Assembly: GCA_011389855.1 (NCBI GenBank)
Contig: JAABTM010000020.1
Location: 1 to 35,472 of the forward strand
From: Desulfobacteraceae bacterium
GTDB lineage: Bacteria; Desulfobacterota; Desulfobacteria; Desulfobacterales; JAABSP01
Reading direction: 5' to 3'
DNA: 35,472 nt
The notes beneath the pieces were generated by a model, which saw only the letters and a list, made by a program, of their open reading frames with translations, did no database searches and had not been told where the DNA came from. Positions 1 to 10,127 of the stretch are shown here, piece by piece. Every line of letters starts with the position of its first letter. Position 1 is the first letter of the stretch. The translations under genes and the position numbers were made by a program.

Positions 1-14
1 TGCTCTTCCGATCT
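1..14. other. Illumina adapter remnant (non-genomic)
   Basis: Bases 2-14 read GCTCTTCCGATCT, the common 3' end of Illumina adapters. The preceding T fits the TruSeq index/read-2 adapter, which has GTGCTC there, rather than the read-1 adapter, which has CGCTC. The sequence sits exactly at the contig edge, as expected for untrimmed adapter carried into an assembly. These bases should not be translated as part of the first gene. Confidence 0.93.
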
Positions 15-466
15 GTTTCGGCCGAGATTGCGTCCTTGCCCAGGCGAAACGTCCCTTCGCCCCCGTGGGACAAGATCGTCACGGACTCGATGGGCCGCCC
101 CAACTCCTCAGACAATGCCGCAACGCGGTCCATCACATCCTCGGCCGTCTCGCCGTCCGCGTCATACACGATCACTTCGGCGTCCGGATCAACCGCGTCC
201 TTCAAGGTTTCCACATCGGAAAGGTTGTCCGAAATCAACACCACATCCACCGGCTCCGCCGCGGGTTCGGGGTCGGCCAGGAGCGCCGCGGCGCCGGCGG
301 CCGCATCGGCGAACCGGTTCGCATCATGGCCGTCATCCGGAGCGAACGACGCATCGGTCTGCGCGTCGGCCTGGACCGCATCGTGGTCGATGGCGTGATC
401 AATGGCCTCGCCGACCGCGGCCCCGTCCAGAACGATCCTGTCTTCCAGTTTCATCAGATGCAACAT
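15..466 (-). CDS. DUF4347 domain protein, N-terminus only (large adhesin-type surface protein)
   Basis: The reading frame starts at ATG 466 behind a strong ribosome binding site (AGGGAGGAG) and is open to the contig edge, so only about 150 N-terminal residues are present. It begins with the short LEDRIVLDGA motif typical of DUF4347 proteins. An Asp/Ala-rich stretch follows, and from about residue 72 comes the DUF4347 core: VDVVLISDNLSD, then a conserved ILSHGGEG motif near residue 137. Family knowledge: such proteins are usually very long, secreted by type I systems, and carry cadherin-like or calcium-binding repeats downstream of this domain. The repeats are inferred and not visible here. 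A TolC-like gene lies directly upstream on the same strand, consistent with an export locus. The last residues before the edge are encoded by adapter and were excluded. Confidence 0.85.
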
Positions 467-532
467 GGCGACTCCTCCCTTCCCATTGGGCTATCTTATG
501 TGTGGCGCGTTTCCTGGTGTTTAAATGATCTT

Positions 533-558
533 GGCCGGCTGCTCATATGCAGCCGGCC
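533..558 (-). terminator. Perfect 10-bp hairpin after the TolC-like gene, weak U-tract
   Basis: GGCCGGCTGC pairs perfectly with GCAGCCGGCC around a 6-nt loop, 36 bp after the stop of the TolC-like gene. On the minus strand it is followed by AAGATCATTT, so the U-tract is poor. It may attenuate transcription or stabilise the upstream mRNA rather than terminate fully before the DUF4347 gene. Confidence 0.45.
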
Positions 559-594
559 GTGTCTGTTTCAGGGCGGACGTGCGGCCCGAACTGG

Positions 595-2643
595 CTACCA
601 GTGTTTGCTGTCGGGCGGAATGACCCAGTATTCCATCCCCTTTTGCTGCAAGTCGCTGGCAAGGGTTTTTGCCTGGGGTTCGGTCAACCCCATCACCCGG
701 ACCCGGTTGAACAGGCTGGGTCCGAGGCGCTTGGTGGTGATCCGCGCGTCCCGGTTGTCCAGGAGCCGGAGGTCGAGATTCTGAACCTGGTCGATCCGTT
801 TTCCGGGGCCGCCGGGCTCGGTGAAGGCCCCCATCTGGACCTTCCACAGAAAGCGGTCCGACGCGCCGCTGGCCCAGCCTTCGTCGCCCATGCCCGCCGA
901 CCTCGTTCCGCCTGCCGCGGCCTCTCCGGCGCCGGAGGAGGAGGATTCCCATTCCGCCGGCGGCAGGTCGCTGCCGAACTCGGAGGCGTCCGACCACCCC
1001 CCCGCGCTCGCGTCCGGGGGATTATTGACGGCCGTGCCGATGGCGTCGCCGCCCAGGTCGGCGGTGTTGAACCCGCCGGTCCCGGCGCCGCCGAAATCCG
1101 ATGCGCCGCCGCTCATATCGCCGGCCAGGGTCGTATCGAATTGAGTGGGTTCCCCTCCACCGACGAGAACCGCGCTGTCGCAGTCCTGGGGGGCCATGCC
1201 GATGCTCACGCAGAGTCGCTTGTGGGCCACCAGCATGTCGACGACCGCCTCGTCCCGCCTCAATTTAGAGGCCATCTCTTCCAGGTATCGCTGGGTCACC
1301 GCCAGGTCGGGAAGGCGTCCCGCGCTGTTTTTCGTCTGGGCCATGTCCAGCAAATCGGCGGCCAGCAAATAGGTCTCCTCGAGCAACCTGAAGCGGTCCA
1401 CCTTGATGGCGTAGTCCAGCAGCGCGATGTGAACCTGGGTGATGACGCCCACGGTCATCATGAGGCGCTGGGCTTCGGCCATGTCGATTGTTTTCTCCTG
1501 GCCCTTCAACCGGGCCAGATTGGCGGGGATGTCCAGAAGATTCCAGCCGATGCCGGCCCCCACCGTATTCCATGTGTTGGAGAGGAGCAGCCGGTTGTCA
1601 TCGTAATGTGTAGCGGCAAAAAAACTGACGCCGGGAAAGAGACTGAGGAAGGCCCGCTTGGCCTCCTCTTTCTGGATCATCACCTGGATGTCGCTCTGAT
1701 AGAGTTCCGGCCGATGGAGCAGCGCGTATTCCTCCAGGGAATCGATATCCAGCTCCCTGGTGTGGGGCATGGCCGCCACGATGGGCTTGATGGGGGGGCG
1801 GGCCAGGGTGTACTGGACGTTCTGATTGAAGCCCAAAAGCCGGGAGAGTTCCAGCCGGGACGAAGAGAGGTTGGCCTGGAGCTGCCGGATGGTCAGTTCC
1901 AGCTCCTTGAGCCGAAGCTCCGATTCCGCGGCGTCCATGCGATCAAGATCCCGGGCGTCCACGGCGCTGTCGATCTTCCGTTTCACGGCCTTGAGCCGTT
2001 TCTCCACCGCGTGGACGTAGTCGAGGGCGTCTTCAAGGGCCGCCGCCTGCCAGTATGCCTCGGTGATGTCCAGGGCCAGTTGCTGGGCCTGCCGGATTCG
2101 CTTCCGCTCCAGCACCTGCTCCTGCATCTCCATGGCGTTGGACCGGACGTAGGCCACGACCGTGTCAAGAACGTTCCAGGTCAGGGAGAGATTCCCACGG
2201 AGCGAGTCTTTGAGTTCGGAGACGGTATAATCCCGATCATCTCTGTCGTCTTTCCAATTGTAAACATCGCTTTTCCGGAGCAGATCCCGATACTCGAACC
2301 GGGCGTCCGCCGTCAGCCCGGGCAGCATCCGGAGCCGTTGCGCCAGCGTCTCCTTGTTGGAGATCTCCTGGTTCAGCTTGGAGATGCGGACCTCCAGGTT
2401 GTTGTGCAGCCCGATCTGGATGAGATCTTCGAGTGTCAGGGGTTGCTCGAAATTGATGTCCATGGGCGGCTTGAGAACTTCCAGGTCGTTTCTGGCCTGC
2501 CGCTCCCGATGATCCGCGAGTTCCGAATCATTGAGAATTTTGGTACACCCGCCGATAAGCAGCAGCACGCAGGAGAAAACCAGCAGCTTTTTCCATGCCG
2601 ACCGCGACACCCTTCCACCGGAATGTTTTTCTCTCTTAACCAT
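595..2643 (-). CDS. TolC-family outer-membrane efflux lipoprotein with C-terminal SPOR domain
   Basis: This 682-residue protein opens with a basic n-region, a hydrophobic stretch and a lipobox LIGGC (acylated Cys33), so it should be an outer-membrane lipoprotein. Residues from about 60 to 500 show the TolC/OEP pattern: a duplicated, helix-rich region with phrases such as TLEDLIQIGLHNNLEVRISK, and coiled segments rich in Glu, Arg and Leu. After residue about 500 comes a low-complexity Gly/Ser/Ala/Asp linker of roughly 95 residues. The last 80 residues form a SPOR-like domain (VQMGAF near the start, VRVMGLTEPQAKTLA later), a fold known to bind denuded peptidoglycan glycans. The protein probably forms the outer-membrane exit duct of a type I or RND-type system. 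The adjacent DUF4347 gene suggests adhesin export, which is inference because no ABC or membrane-fusion gene is in view. The start has a GGAGAGGG ribosome binding site. Confidence 0.85.
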   Translation of the reverse strand: MVKREKHSGGRVSRSAWKKLLVFSCVLLLIGGCTKILNDSELADHRERQARNDLEVLKPPMDINFEQPLTLEDLIQIGLHNNLEVRISKLNQEISNKETLAQRLRMLPGLTADARFEYRDLLRKSDVYNWKDDRDDRDYTVSELKDSLRGNLSLTWNVLDTVVAYVRSNAMEMQEQVLERKRIRQAQQLALDITEAYWQAAALEDALDYVHAVEKRLKAVKRKIDSAVDARDLDRMDAAESELRLKELELTIRQLQANLSSSRLELSRLLGFNQNVQYTLARPPIKPIVAAMPHTRELDIDSLEEYALLHRPELYQSDIQVMIQKEEAKRAFLSLFPGVSFFAATHYDDNRLLLSNTWNTVGAGIGWNLLDIPANLARLKGQEKTIDMAEAQRLMMTVGVITQVHIALLDYAIKVDRFRLLEETYLLAADLLDMAQTKNSAGRLPDLAVTQRYLEEMASKLRRDEAVVDMLVAHKRLCVSIGMAPQDCDSAVLVGGGEPTQFDTTLAGDMSGGASDFGGAGTGGFNTADLGGDAIGTAVNNPPDASAGGWSDASEFGSDLPPAEWESSSSGAGEAAAGGTRSAGMGDEGWASGASDRFLWKVQMGAFTEPGGPGKRIDQVQNLDLRLLDNRDARITTKRLGPSLFNRVRVMGLTEPQAKTLASDLQQKGMEYWVIPPDSKHW

Positions 2644-2731
2644 AAGAACCCTCTCCGTTTTCTACGCTGGCGTTTTTGTTGTCAAGTCGTCGCACTACAA
2701 ACCGCCCCTCGATTTCCGTTCTATTACTACT

Positions 2732-2760
2732 TTATTATTGAAAAGCCTCTTGATTGTCAA
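2732..2760 (-). promoter_or_regulatory. Candidate sigma70 promoter for the TolC-like gene
   Basis: On the minus strand a perfect TTGACA (2755-2760) is separated by 17 nt from TAATAA (2732-2737), about 90 nt upstream of the ATG at 2643. A second TTGACA lies at 2680-2685 with only a poor -10. The surrounding 2644-2898 interval is AT-rich compared with its neighbours and holds no gene. Confidence 0.45.
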
Positions 2761-2898
2761 GCGATTTTGCTTATAAACGCTTGCGGACAGAGGCTTGGAA
2801 GAAAAAGTGTCTCAGAAACCCCCGGCTTCGGCAATGGGTGAATGCTCGTATTCAACGGTAGGATTTCTCTACTTGATTTTCATATTGGCCCGTCCCGG

Positions 2899-4467
2899 TC
2901 AATAAATCCCCCAGGAGCCTTCCTGGTAATATCGAAATAGCACCGGGGTGATTTTCGTATTGACGGCTACCGCGTCCATGAGGTCCGGCTCCAATACGCC
3001 TTTTCCGAAATGGAGCATGCCCACCACCGCGTCGCGGTTCAGAAACCGGGTCTCGATCCCGTCGTAACCGGTTGTCATGAGCCGTTGCTTCAGAAGGGCC
3101 GGGTCGGCCTCGTCGGCGTCGATCCCGAGGCCCCATCCCCATTCCCCCATGGTCGGCACCTGGTTGTGGTAGGGGACGACCGAAAATCCGGCGGCGGCCA
3201 TGGTCTTCAAAATGCAGCGAAATGCCTTGTTGGAAAAATAGGGGCTGGTCGCCTGGGTCACCGCGACGCCTCCCCGGATCAGGTGGCGGCGCGCCATCTC
3301 ATAGAAGCTGGCGGAATAAACGTGCATCAGATCCACGGTGTCGGGATCGGGCAGATCGATGATGATCACCCCGAACAGGTCTTCGCTTTCTTCGAGGAAC
3401 CGGTAGGCGTCTCCGTTGACCACGTCGACGCGAGGGTCTTTCATGGCCCCGTCGTTGATGGTCAAAAGGATCGGATGGCTGGCGGCCAGATCGGTCATGG
3501 CCGGATCCAGATCCACCAGCGTGACCGCGGTCGCGTCCGGATATTTCAGCACCTCCCGGAGGGCCAGACCGTCGCCGCCGCCCAGGATCAACACCCGGGA
3601 CGGGTCGCCGGACAGGGCCATGGCCGGATGGACCAGGGGTTCGTGATACCGCTCCTCGTCGTAGGTGGAGAACTGCTCCTGCCCGTTGATGTAGAGCCAG
3701 TAGTGGGACTTCCACTGGGTGATGACGATTTTCTGGTAGGCGGTCTGCCGGGCATAGACGATCTTGTCGACGTATTTCCGCTGTTCGCCGTAGGTCATCA
3801 CCGGTTCCGCGAGCACCCCCAGCAGGACCAGGATCGTCAGGGTCGCGCCAAAGGCCGAAACCAGCGCCTTCCGCCGCTCCAGCAGGTAGAAAAACCGCCA
3901 CAGGATAACCGAGGCCACCAGAAAATTGATGGACCCCAGGACGATGGGGGTATAGGTCAGGCCCAGGTTGGGCAGGGCGAAAAAGGCGAAGAGCAGCCCG
4001 CCCGCCAGGGCGCCGTAATAATCCTTTTCCATGACGCCGGAGATGTTGACCCGCAGCACTTCGTAGGCCTCGTTCATCCGGGTCGCGAGTGGGATTTCCA
4101 GCCCGATGAGCACCCCGATGGCGAAGGCCTCGGCATAGATGATCAGATCGTAGTGTTCCACGAAGGGCGCCAGGGTGTATGCGAGGATGGCCGAAACGGC
4201 GCACAGGATGGAAAGGCCGAATTCAATGGCCACGAAGGCGTCCAGCAGACGGGTATGGAAAAACCGGCTGACGCGGCTGCCGACGCCCATGGCGAAAAGC
4301 ATCAGCGACATGACGATGGTCCACTGGATGATGGCGTTGCCCAGCAAGTAGGTGGCCAGGGTGGACAGGACGAATTCCGCGACGATGCCCGCGCACCCGG
4401 TGGCGAAGAGCGCGACCTTCAGTACGAGACCGAAGTTCCGGGAATCAGATGCACCAGAGAAGGACAA
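2899..4467 (-). CDS. Membrane-embedded spermidine synthase-like protein (SpeE family, N-terminal transmembrane domain)
   Basis: The first ~210 residues are strongly hydrophobic with about seven membrane segments. The C-terminal ~300 residues are an aminopropyltransferase/SAM-binding Rossmann domain. Visible motifs are GGGDG (SAM loop), LVDLDP (acidic residue that binds the ribose of the nucleoside) and IIIDLPDPDT at the place where soluble SpeE has DSTDP. The DLPDP variant is typical of this membrane-fused branch, whose substrate is not established. Within this frame the only usable start is TTG at 4467, giving a 23-bp overlap with the DUF350 gene; no strong ribosome binding site precedes it, so translational coupling is likely. 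No speD is present nearby, so supply of decarboxylated SAM by this locus is not supported. Function as a true polyamine aminopropyltransferase is plausible but unproven. Confidence 0.85.
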   Translation of the reverse strand: MSFSGASDSRNFGLVLKVALFATGCAGIVAEFVLSTLATYLLGNAIIQWTIVMSLMLFAMGVGSRVSRFFHTRLLDAFVAIEFGLSILCAVSAILAYTLAPFVEHYDLIIYAEAFAIGVLIGLEIPLATRMNEAYEVLRVNISGVMEKDYYGALAGGLLFAFFALPNLGLTYTPIVLGSINFLVASVILWRFFYLLERRKALVSAFGATLTILVLLGVLAEPVMTYGEQRKYVDKIVYARQTAYQKIVITQWKSHYWLYINGQEQFSTYDEERYHEPLVHPAMALSGDPSRVLILGGGDGLALREVLKYPDATAVTLVDLDPAMTDLAASHPILLTINDGAMKDPRVDVVNGDAYRFLEESEDLFGVIIIDLPDPDTVDLMHVYSASFYEMARRHLIRGGVAVTQATSPYFSNKAFRCILKTMAAAGFSVVPYHNQVPTMGEWGWGLGIDADEADPALLKQRLMTTGYDGIETRFLNRDAVVGMLHFGKGVLEPDLMDAVAVNTKITPVLFRYYQEGSWGIY

Positions 4468-5293
4468 GGGACGCCGCGATATAGGAAAAAGCCTCGATGT
4501 ACGCCGCCCCCACGTTTGGGGTTTCCTGGCCGGCGATCTCGTCGGTCAGCTTGACGTTGGGAATCAGCACCAGGTCGGTGAGAAACCGGATGGCCGGCAG
4601 CAGGATCAGTCCCGCCAGGGCGATAATGACATAAGACCCCAGGCTCTCGGCCCAGGACTGGAACTCGTGCTGGGCCGCCAGTCCCACCACGATGCCGATG
4701 CCGATCAGGGCGCCGGCGAACCCTACCCCGGCGGCGACGTTGTCCTTTTCAATCTCGGCATGGACGTCATACGGGATGATGGCGGCGTAGACCCGGGCGG
4801 CGACCACCAGGATGAGCTGGCCCACGGCCCAGAAGGCCAGGGCGCTGAGCATACCGCCCCCCTCCCCGGACATGGAGCCGAAGATGATAAGGCCCGAGGC
4901 GAAACTCATGCCGAAGGAGATCACGCCCGTGCCGCAGTTCCGGTCCCGGATCAGTTCGTCGCTGATCTTGAACCGGTTGAGGATCGCCAGATCGCAGAGG
5001 AACCAGGAGATGTTGAGCAGCACAATCCCTACAAGGCCGTAGATCCCCAGATAGATCATGTCCATGATCAGGCCGTAGCTGGGCCCCACGATGGCGCCGC
5101 CGATGGCGAAAACCATTCCGATGTAGTAGCCGGTCAGCGCAATGGCCACGGCCGGGTTGTCCTTCTCCACCAGTTCCTTGCTCAGATCGTATTCCCGGTG
5201 CAGGAGCTGATGGACCAGTTTGCCGATGAAGAAGAGCGCGTAAAACAGAATAAGGTAAATGATTGCCGTCAGCAGTCTGTCAAGAACGATCAT
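4445..5293 (-). CDS. DUF350 family membrane protein (duplicated, about eight membrane helices)
   Basis: This 282-residue protein is almost entirely hydrophobic. It is built from two similar halves of about four helices, each with the glycine-rich phrases expected of DUF350 (YIGMVFAIGGAIVGPSYG in the first half, GAGFAGALIGIGIV-like in the second). E. coli YjfL is a one-unit DUF350 protein of unknown function. The gene begins 2 bp after the stop of the upstream lipoprotein and overlaps the spermidine synthase-like gene, so the three are almost certainly one transcript. Family knowledge: DUF350 genes recur beside polyamine-related genes and envelope-stress genes, which fits this neighbourhood. 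The biochemical role is unknown. The start ATG follows a purine-rich AGGGGGAAA. Confidence 0.88.
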   Translation of the reverse strand: MIVLDRLLTAIIYLILFYALFFIGKLVHQLLHREYDLSKELVEKDNPAVAIALTGYYIGMVFAIGGAIVGPSYGLIMDMIYLGIYGLVGIVLLNISWFLCDLAILNRFKISDELIRDRNCGTGVISFGMSFASGLIIFGSMSGEGGGMLSALAFWAVGQLILVVAARVYAAIIPYDVHAEIEKDNVAAGVGFAGALIGIGIVVGLAAQHEFQSWAESLGSYVIIALAGLILLPAIRFLTDLVLIPNVKLTDEIAGQETPNVGAAYIEAFSYIAASLVLLWCI

Positions 5294-5295
5294 GG

Positions 5296-6006
5296 CTATT
5301 TCCCCCTGCTCCCGGAGCGGCCCCTGTACCCGGACCGGGACCGGCCGATGCTTTTGCTAACCTTGTCGGAAAAGGACGCATTCTTCATGCTCGCTTTGGC
5401 CTTTTGTCGCTGAAAAAACGTGGGTTTGGCTTTTTTGGTGTAGGATCCCCGGGTCCCGAACTGCCCCTTGCCGCCGAAATACGGAACCCCTTTGGAGTGG
5501 GACGACCGGTATTTCCGGTAGTCGCTTCGGTAGATGTGGGGAAAATCGTTGTCGATCTCGATTTCGTCGTACAGGGGGGTGTTGCGGTTAAACGCCCAGT
5601 ATTCGCCGCCCCGGCCCGACCGCCAGCGGCCGTACCGGGGATCCCCGACGTACTGATAACCGGGCGGCGCCGCCGCCATCAGCGGCTCGCCTTCCTTCTT
5701 CCCGGCGACGGCCATGCCCAGGTACATGGCGTACCGCTGATAAAAGTCCTTGGGGGCTTCCAGCCACCCGGTGGCCCAGGTCTTTTCCGGGGTGGCGATC
5801 TGGTACTGGTGAAAATAGTTCTTGAAAAAGGTTCCCTCCTGCTTCATGTTCTCCAGAACGATGGAATAGGTCTGTTTGTCCGCCAGTTTCCGCTGAATCT
5901 CCGTCAGGGGCGGCTCGCCCGGTCCGCACCCCCACGGAACCGACAGCAGAAAGACCACCGTTAGGGTCAGGCGGGTCCGCAACTGCAATTTATGACGTCG
6001 TTCCAT
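5296..6006 (-). CDS. Orphan lipoprotein with Arg/Ser/Gly-rich tail, first gene of the DUF350 operon
   Basis: I do not recognise a named family. The 236-residue protein has a Lys/Arg-rich n-region, a hydrophobic core and a probable lipobox SVPWGC (Cys27). The middle is rich in aromatic residues and Tyr-Arg pairs (PGYQYVGDPRYGRWRSG, HIYRSDYRKYRSS). The last 50 residues are strongly basic, ending in a Ser-Arg-Gly run (SIGRSRSGYRGRSGSRGK). A GAGGGGAG ribosome binding site precedes ATG 6006. Its layout (lipoprotein, aromatic middle, Arg/Ser/Gly tail, next to DUF350) recalls the YjfM/DUF1190-type partners of DUF350 in enterobacteria, but I cannot claim homology from reading alone. The basic tail could bind anionic lipids or nucleic acid, which is speculation. 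Confidence 0.75.
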   Translation of the reverse strand: MERRHKLQLRTRLTLTVVFLLSVPWGCGPGEPPLTEIQRKLADKQTYSIVLENMKQEGTFFKNYFHQYQIATPEKTWATGWLEAPKDFYQRYAMYLGMAVAGKKEGEPLMAAAPPGYQYVGDPRYGRWRSGRGGEYWAFNRNTPLYDEIEIDNDFPHIYRSDYRKYRSSHSKGVPYFGGKGQFGTRGSYTKKAKPTFFQRQKAKASMKNASFSDKVSKSIGRSRSGYRGRSGSRGK

Positions 6007-6172
6007 GGATGCTCCCCTCGATTGGTGAGGAACTTTTCAATTTATAATTACAGTCTAATATCAGAGAATCCGCCGCCGGTCAAGCCGAAAGGCGCTTTTA
6101 TCCGCCCTTGACGCCGTCGCTTTAGTGGTGTAGAGGGTGCGCCCACGGCATCGCAACCGAAGAAAGGACGGC

Positions 6173-8475
<2,303 letters not shown>

Positions 8476-8479
<4 letters not shown>

Positions 8480-8916
8480 TCGCTCTGATCCAACGGGTGT
8501 CGGAAGCCGCCGTAACCGTCGAAGGCGAGACCGTCGGCCGCATCGGCCGGGGGTTTCTGGTGCTTTTAGGCGTCGGCAGGGGAGATATCGAAACGGATGC
8601 CGACTACCTGGTGGAGAAAGTCGCCGGCCTCCGGATCTTCGAGGATGAAAACGGCAAGATGAACCGGTCGCTTTCGGATGTCGGCGGCCGGATGCTTGTG
8701 GTCTCTCAGTTCACCCTGCTGGGGGACTGCCGAAAAGGCCGGCGGCCCTCTTTCGGCAATGCCGCTGATCCGGAAACCGCCAACCGGCTCTACGGCTATT
8801 TCGCCCGCCGGGTCGCGGAAAAAGGCATCGGCGTGGAGACGGGCCGGTTCGGGGCCATGATGGCCGTCTCCCTGGTCAACGACGGACCGGTCACCCTCAT
8901 CGTGGAGAGCCCATGA
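8476..8916 (+). CDS. dtd: D-aminoacyl-tRNA deacylase
   Basis: Dtd hydrolyses D-aminoacyl and glycyl groups mischarged onto tRNA, acting in the cytoplasm as a dimer. The 146-residue length is normal. The conserved segments are complete: [15 protein letters not shown] at the N-terminus, the SQFTLLGD motif with the active-site threonine, GRRPSF after it, and the C-terminal [11 protein letters not shown] carrying the Gly-cisPro chirality filter. The ATG overlaps the tex stop as ATGA, preceded by an AAAGGAGG ribosome binding site lying inside tex. The 3' end again overlaps dacB by 4 bp, so all three should be translationally coupled. Confidence 0.97.
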
Positions 8917-10127
8917 CCCCCCCGCCTTTCCGCCGAAAGGCCGCGGCGCTTTTTCTGACCCTCATCCTGCCGATGGTCTGGGCCGCCGCATCGTCGGCCG
9001 ACCCCTTTGCCGCGCTCCGCGCTCGAATCGGGCCCAAAGACGGCGTCCTTCTGGCCGACGAAACAGGAAAAGTGGTGTTTTCCCAAAACGGGGATACGCC
9101 CCTCATCCCCGCCTCCACCCTCAAGATCTTCACCGCCCTGGCGGCCCTCCATTACCTGGGGCCGGATTACCGCTTCGTCACCGAGTTCTACATGGACGGG
9201 GACGGGAATCTCAAGATCAAGGGATACGGCGATCCGTTGCTCATATCCGAGGTCATCGCCGACATGGCCCGACGCGCGGCGGCGGAAACGGCGGAATACC
9301 GGGACCTGGTGCTGGACAATTCCCATTTTTCAGACATCGAGATCCCGGGCGTCGCCACCACCCTCAACCCCTACGACGCCCCCAACGGGGCCCTCTGCGC
9401 CAATTTCAACACGGTCTATTTCCGCTGGTCCAACGGCCGGCTGGCGAGCGCCGAACCCCAGACGCCCCTGCTGAACTTCGCGGCGGAACGGATCAGGGCC
9501 CGGCGGTCGGAGGGCGGACGGATCATCCTCTCCAGGGAAGCGGACGAGACGGCGCTTTACGCCGGCCACCTGATCCGCCATTTTTTGGACAAAGCCGGGG
9601 TTCGGGGGGGAGACGTTATCCGCATGGGGCGGGTCGATCCAGAACGCGACCGGCTGGTGCTGCGATACGCCTCGCCGTACACCCTGACGGATGTCCTTTC
9701 CAAGCTCCTGGCGCATTCCAACAATTTCATCGCCAATCAGGCGCTGGCGACCGCCGGGATCGCGGCCTTCGGCCCGCCGGGGACCCTTGAAAAAGGCCTC
9801 CGGGCGGCCCGGCGATACAGCAACGACGTTTTGAAATTAAAGGGACTTCAGCTGGCGGAGGGGTCGGGGATCTCCCGGTCCAACCGGATCACGGCCCGGG
9901 CCATGGGCCGGGTTCTGGCGGCGTTCGCCCCCCATTACCGGCTCATGCGCCGGGACGGGAACATTTTTTATAAGACGGGAACATTGAGCGGCATCAACAC
10001 GCTGGCGGGATACATCGTGTCGGCGAAGGGGACGCGCTACCGCTTCGCGGCCCTGGTCAACACGCCGGGCCGGTCAGCCCGACGTCTCGCCGCCGGTCTC
10101 GCAAAAATCGTAGACGTCCTGGATTAG
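8913..10127 (+). CDS. dacB: D-alanyl-D-alanine carboxypeptidase/endopeptidase, S13 (PBP4/DacB) family
   Basis: This periplasmic penicillin-binding protein trims or opens peptidoglycan cross-links. The 404-residue protein has a Sec signal peptide (hydrophobic core about residues 9-26, cleavage near SSA-DP). The three S13 active-site motifs are intact: SxxK at Ser68-Lys71 (ASTLK), SxN at Ser269-Asn271 in [14 protein letters not shown], and KTG at 354-356. It is shorter than E. coli PBP4 (477 residues), suggesting a reduced insert domain. It overlaps dtd by 4 bp at the 5' end. At the 3' end it runs 54 bp into the convergent folE2 coding region, with its stop at 10125-10127, so there is no room for a terminator between the two genes. 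Confidence 0.94.
   Translation: MTPPPFRRKAAALFLTLILPMVWAAASSADPFAALRARIGPKDGVLLADETGKVVFSQNGDTPLIPASTLKIFTALAALHYLGPDYRFVTEFYMDGDGNLKIKGYGDPLLISEVIADMARRAAAETAEYRDLVLDNSHFSDIEIPGVATTLNPYDAPNGALCANFNTVYFRWSNGRLASAEPQTPLLNFAAERIRARRSEGGRIILSREADETALYAGHLIRHFLDKAGVRGGDVIRMGRVDPERDRLVLRYASPYTLTDVLSKLLAHSNNFIANQALATAGIAAFGPPGTLEKGLRAARRYSNDVLKLKGLQLAEGSGISRSNRITARAMGRVLAAFAPHYRLMRRDGNIFYKTGTLSGINTLAGYIVSAKGTRYRFAALVNTPGRSARRLAAGLAKIVDVLD

Noticed and set aside
547-2841. Very long antisense reading frame over the TolC-like gene
   Set aside because: High GC leaves the opposite strand free of stops. The translation is His/Gly/Pro-rich without family motifs, whereas the minus strand encodes a recognisable protein.
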